Shown in pieces: positions 7,158 to 8,278 of a stretch of 8,278 nt of DNA (position 1 is its first letter; each line of letters opens with the position of its first letter). The position numbers were made by a program, and so were the translations under genes. The notes beneath the pieces were generated by a model, which was given only the letters and a program-made list of their open reading frames with translations, was not told where the DNA came from and made no database searches. This DNA is from Verrucomicrobiota bacterium (GTDB lineage Bacteria > Verrucomicrobiota > Verrucomicrobiia > Verrucomicrobiales > Verrucomicrobiaceae), in assembly GCA_023428335.1 (NCBI GenBank), contig JAEYYS010000070.1:1-8278 (forward strand), in the 5' to 3' direction.

Positions 7158-8012
7158 TCAGGCGGGCAGCAGGCGGCGGGCATTGGTGAACAGCAGGGCT
7201 TCGGCCTCGGCAGGCGCCAGACCGGTGAGCAGGCCTTCCTCGACCCGAATCAGTGCCGCTTCAGGAATCAGGAAGGGAGCGTGGGAGCCGAACAGGACAC
7301 GTCCGGCGCCGGCCAGGCGGACGAGCCGCGCGACGCCGTCGGTGGCTTCGGTGCGGGCAATGTCGAACCACAGGTTGGGGTGTTGGGCCAGTTCGGCGGT
7401 GACGCTGCCGGGCCGGTGGTTGAGCAGCTGGACGCGCGTTTGGCCATGGCGCGCCAGCAGGGCGGGCAGGGGACGCAGATCGACATCGGCCACCTGGGTC
7501 TGCGGCGGCTGGGTGCGCGTGTCCTCGGTGGCAACGACCAGTTGCACGATCAGGCCGGCCTCGCTGGCGCGCCTCAGCAGGTGCTCGAACGCGGGGTGAT
7601 CCAGGCCGTAACCGTGATGGTTTGGGTGCAGGCGGATGCCGGGCATGCCATGCACTTGGGCGCAGCGCCGCAAGTCCTCGGGCCAGTCGGGCAGCAGTGG
7701 GTTGACCGAACCAAAGGGGCGCAGGCGCAGGGACCGAACCTCGCGACAGGCAGCGGCGAGGCGACGGTTGACACCATCGAGGTCGCGATGCAGCAGGCCC
7801 TCAAAACTGCCGGCCCAGGCTTCGCCGACCCCGAGCGCGACCAGCCGGGTCGCAAGCGCGGCGGGTTCATCGAGCGGCAGGCGACGGAACGGCCAGTGGA
7901 ACAGGCTGACGTTGGCATCCGTCAAGGTCGGTGCGGCTGCGGCGCCGCGGGTCGGCAGCGCGGCCGAGGCGAGGGCGGCTTGCAGCAGGCGGCGGCGGGA
8001 GAAGGCGGGCAT
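7158..8012 (-). CDS. Exported amidohydrolase-2-like protein (Tat-like signal), atypical metal site
   Basis: This 284-residue protein begins with a Tat-like signal: SRRRLLQAALASAALP (5-20), then an Ala-rich stretch ending near residue 27. The mature part resembles a TIM-barrel amidohydrolase: TDANVSLFHWPFRRLP at the N-terminus (31-46), LRPFGSVNPLLPDWPEDLRR (96-115), MPGIRLHPNHHGYGLDHPAF (123-142), VQLVVATEDTRTQPP (156-170), VQLLNHRPGS (194-203), LWFDIARTEATDGV (214-227), RVLFGSHAPF (238-247) and a C-terminal LLFTNARRLLPA. The canonical Asp-x-His-x-His metal motif is not present; the corresponding strand reads DANVSL. The Asp of FGSD is replaced by His244. Barrel-strand His positions read Gln157 and Asn198. 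His129 and the His132-His133 pair remain as possible ligands. It is the first gene of the minus-strand pair with 6318-7151, so one paralog is exported and the other apparently is not. The start at ATG 8012 has no evident Shine-Dalgarno, but the signal sequence supports it. Substrate unknown. Confidence 0.88.
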   Translation of the reverse strand: MPAFSRRRLLQAALASAALPTRGAAAAPTLTDANVSLFHWPFRRLPLDEPAALATRLVALGVGEAWAGSFEGLLHRDLDGVNRRLAAACREVRSLRLRPFGSVNPLLPDWPEDLRRCAQVHGMPGIRLHPNHHGYGLDHPAFEHLLRRASEAGLIVQLVVATEDTRTQPPQTQVADVDLRPLPALLARHGQTRVQLLNHRPGSVTAELAQHPNLWFDIARTEATDGVARLVRLAGAGRVLFGSHAPFLIPEAALIRVEEGLLTGLAPAEAEALLFTNARRLLPA

Positions 8013-8139
8013 CGACCGGGAAACAACGCCCCATGGGCGCTGCCTCGTTCATTCGCCGGGCAAAAGGGCTGTTTGGCCGCAGTCGCCTTTTTTGGCAAGC
8101 TTGGCGTCCGGCCGACGTTACTCCGGCACCCCCAAACCG
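8013..8139. promoter_or_regulatory. Divergent intergenic region with TTGGC repeats
   Basis: These 127 bp separate the divergently transcribed amidohydrolase-like pair (leftward) and the partial cytochrome-like gene (rightward), so both promoters should lie here; that is inference from gene direction. No convincing -35/-10 pair is visible on either strand. The region holds three copies of TTGGC at 8073, 8092 and 8101; the last two flank the palindrome CAAGCTTG (8096-8103), which could be a regulator site. Neither flanking start codon has a clear Shine-Dalgarno sequence. Confidence 0.35.
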
Positions 8140-8278
8140 ATGAACCCTCTGATGGCCCGTCCTCGCGCCGGGCACCTGCTGACGCCCTGTGCCTTTCTTC
8201 TTTTCACCGCCACCGCCCTCACCGCGGCGCCGGTGCCTGCGCCGCTGGCCGGGTTTCTCGATCAGCACTGCCTGGAGT
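8140..8278 (+). CDS. N-terminus of an exported, probable planctomycete cytochrome C-type protein (partial)
   Basis: The frame from ATG 8140 runs open to the window edge, giving 46 residues plus one base. A short basic start (MNPLMARPRAGH) is followed by a hydrophobic stretch (about 13-29) and a likely signal peptidase site after LTAA (26-29). The mature part begins PVPAPLAGFLDQHCLE. A phrase like FLxxHC followed by xxCH is the standard opening of Planctomycete cytochrome C domains, found at the front of PSD1 and DUF1587/DUF1592-type proteins. Here the Cys (residue 44) is present but the second half of CXXCH falls beyond the window, so heme binding is inferred. ATG 8152 is an alternative in-frame start four residues later. 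If correct, a second cytochrome-type gene flanks the amidohydrolase-like pair, opposite the complete PSD1 gene. Confidence 0.75.
   Translation, partial: MNPLMARPRAGHLLTPCAFLLFTATALTAAPVPAPLAGFLDQHCLE

Noticed and set aside
7111..7599. Plus-strand open frame (162 codons) opposite the amidohydrolase-like genes
   Set aside because: The Ser/Arg/Ala-rich translation without domains is typical of a shadow frame in G+C-rich DNA.
8061..8096. AAAAGG...CCTTTT inverted repeat in the divergent region, as a terminator
   Set aside because: The stem is short with a bulge and a loop of about 15 nt, and no gene ends here, so a terminator would have no function.
8092..8120. TTGGCA with ACGTTA 17 bp downstream as a promoter for the 8140 gene
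   Set aside because: The downstream hexamer does not match a -10 consensus; the -35 match alone is not enough.

Overview
The window is visibly G+C-rich and gene-dense. It encodes proteins typical of the Planctomycetota-Verrucomicrobiota group: a PSD1-type protein (Planctomycete cytochrome C + DUF1549 + DUF1553), a DUF1501 protein, Tat-like export signals and amidohydrolase-2 relatives. Weak or absent Shine-Dalgarno sequences at most starts also fit. I favour Verrucomicrobiota, but this is inference from gene content. No RNA genes, CRISPR arrays, insertion sequences or long repeats were found.

Layout, left to right. (1) 1-351 (+): the C-terminal end of a gene that begins outside the window, with a Lys/Glu-rich stretch and a Pro/Ala-rich tail, followed by a clear intrinsic terminator (370-402). 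(2) 461-1943 (+): a polar amino-acid-type ABC permease and its ATPase, overlapping by 11 bp, with no substrate-binding protein in view. (3) 1956-6315 (+): a large exported PSD1 protein with three CXXCH motifs, followed by a DUF1501 protein with a Tat-like N-terminus. This is the classic adjacent pair of these phyla, again overlapping by 11 bp. (4) 6318-8012 (-): two consecutive genes, 6 bp apart, for amidohydrolase-2-like TIM-barrel proteins. The upstream one is exported. Both lack the usual metal-binding residues. They converge on the DUF1501 gene with only 2 bp between stop codons. (5) 8013-8139: a divergent intergenic region. (6) 8140-end (+): the start of another exported protein whose first mature residues look like the N-terminus of a Planctomycete-type cytochrome c domain, cut by the window edge.

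The PSD1 and DUF1501 proteins probably work together in the cell envelope. PSD1 is thought to couple c-type heme to an unknown redox or catabolic activity, and DUF1501 belongs to the sulfatase/alkaline-phosphatase-like superfamily. The two amidohydrolase-like genes sit between this pair and a second probable cytochrome gene, so a single catabolic locus is possible, but no substrate can be named from sequence. The most interesting signal is the shared loss of canonical metal ligands, with His where the family has Asp, in both amidohydrolase paralogs. Next is the Cys in place of the expected Met in the second cytochrome domain of the PSD1 protein.
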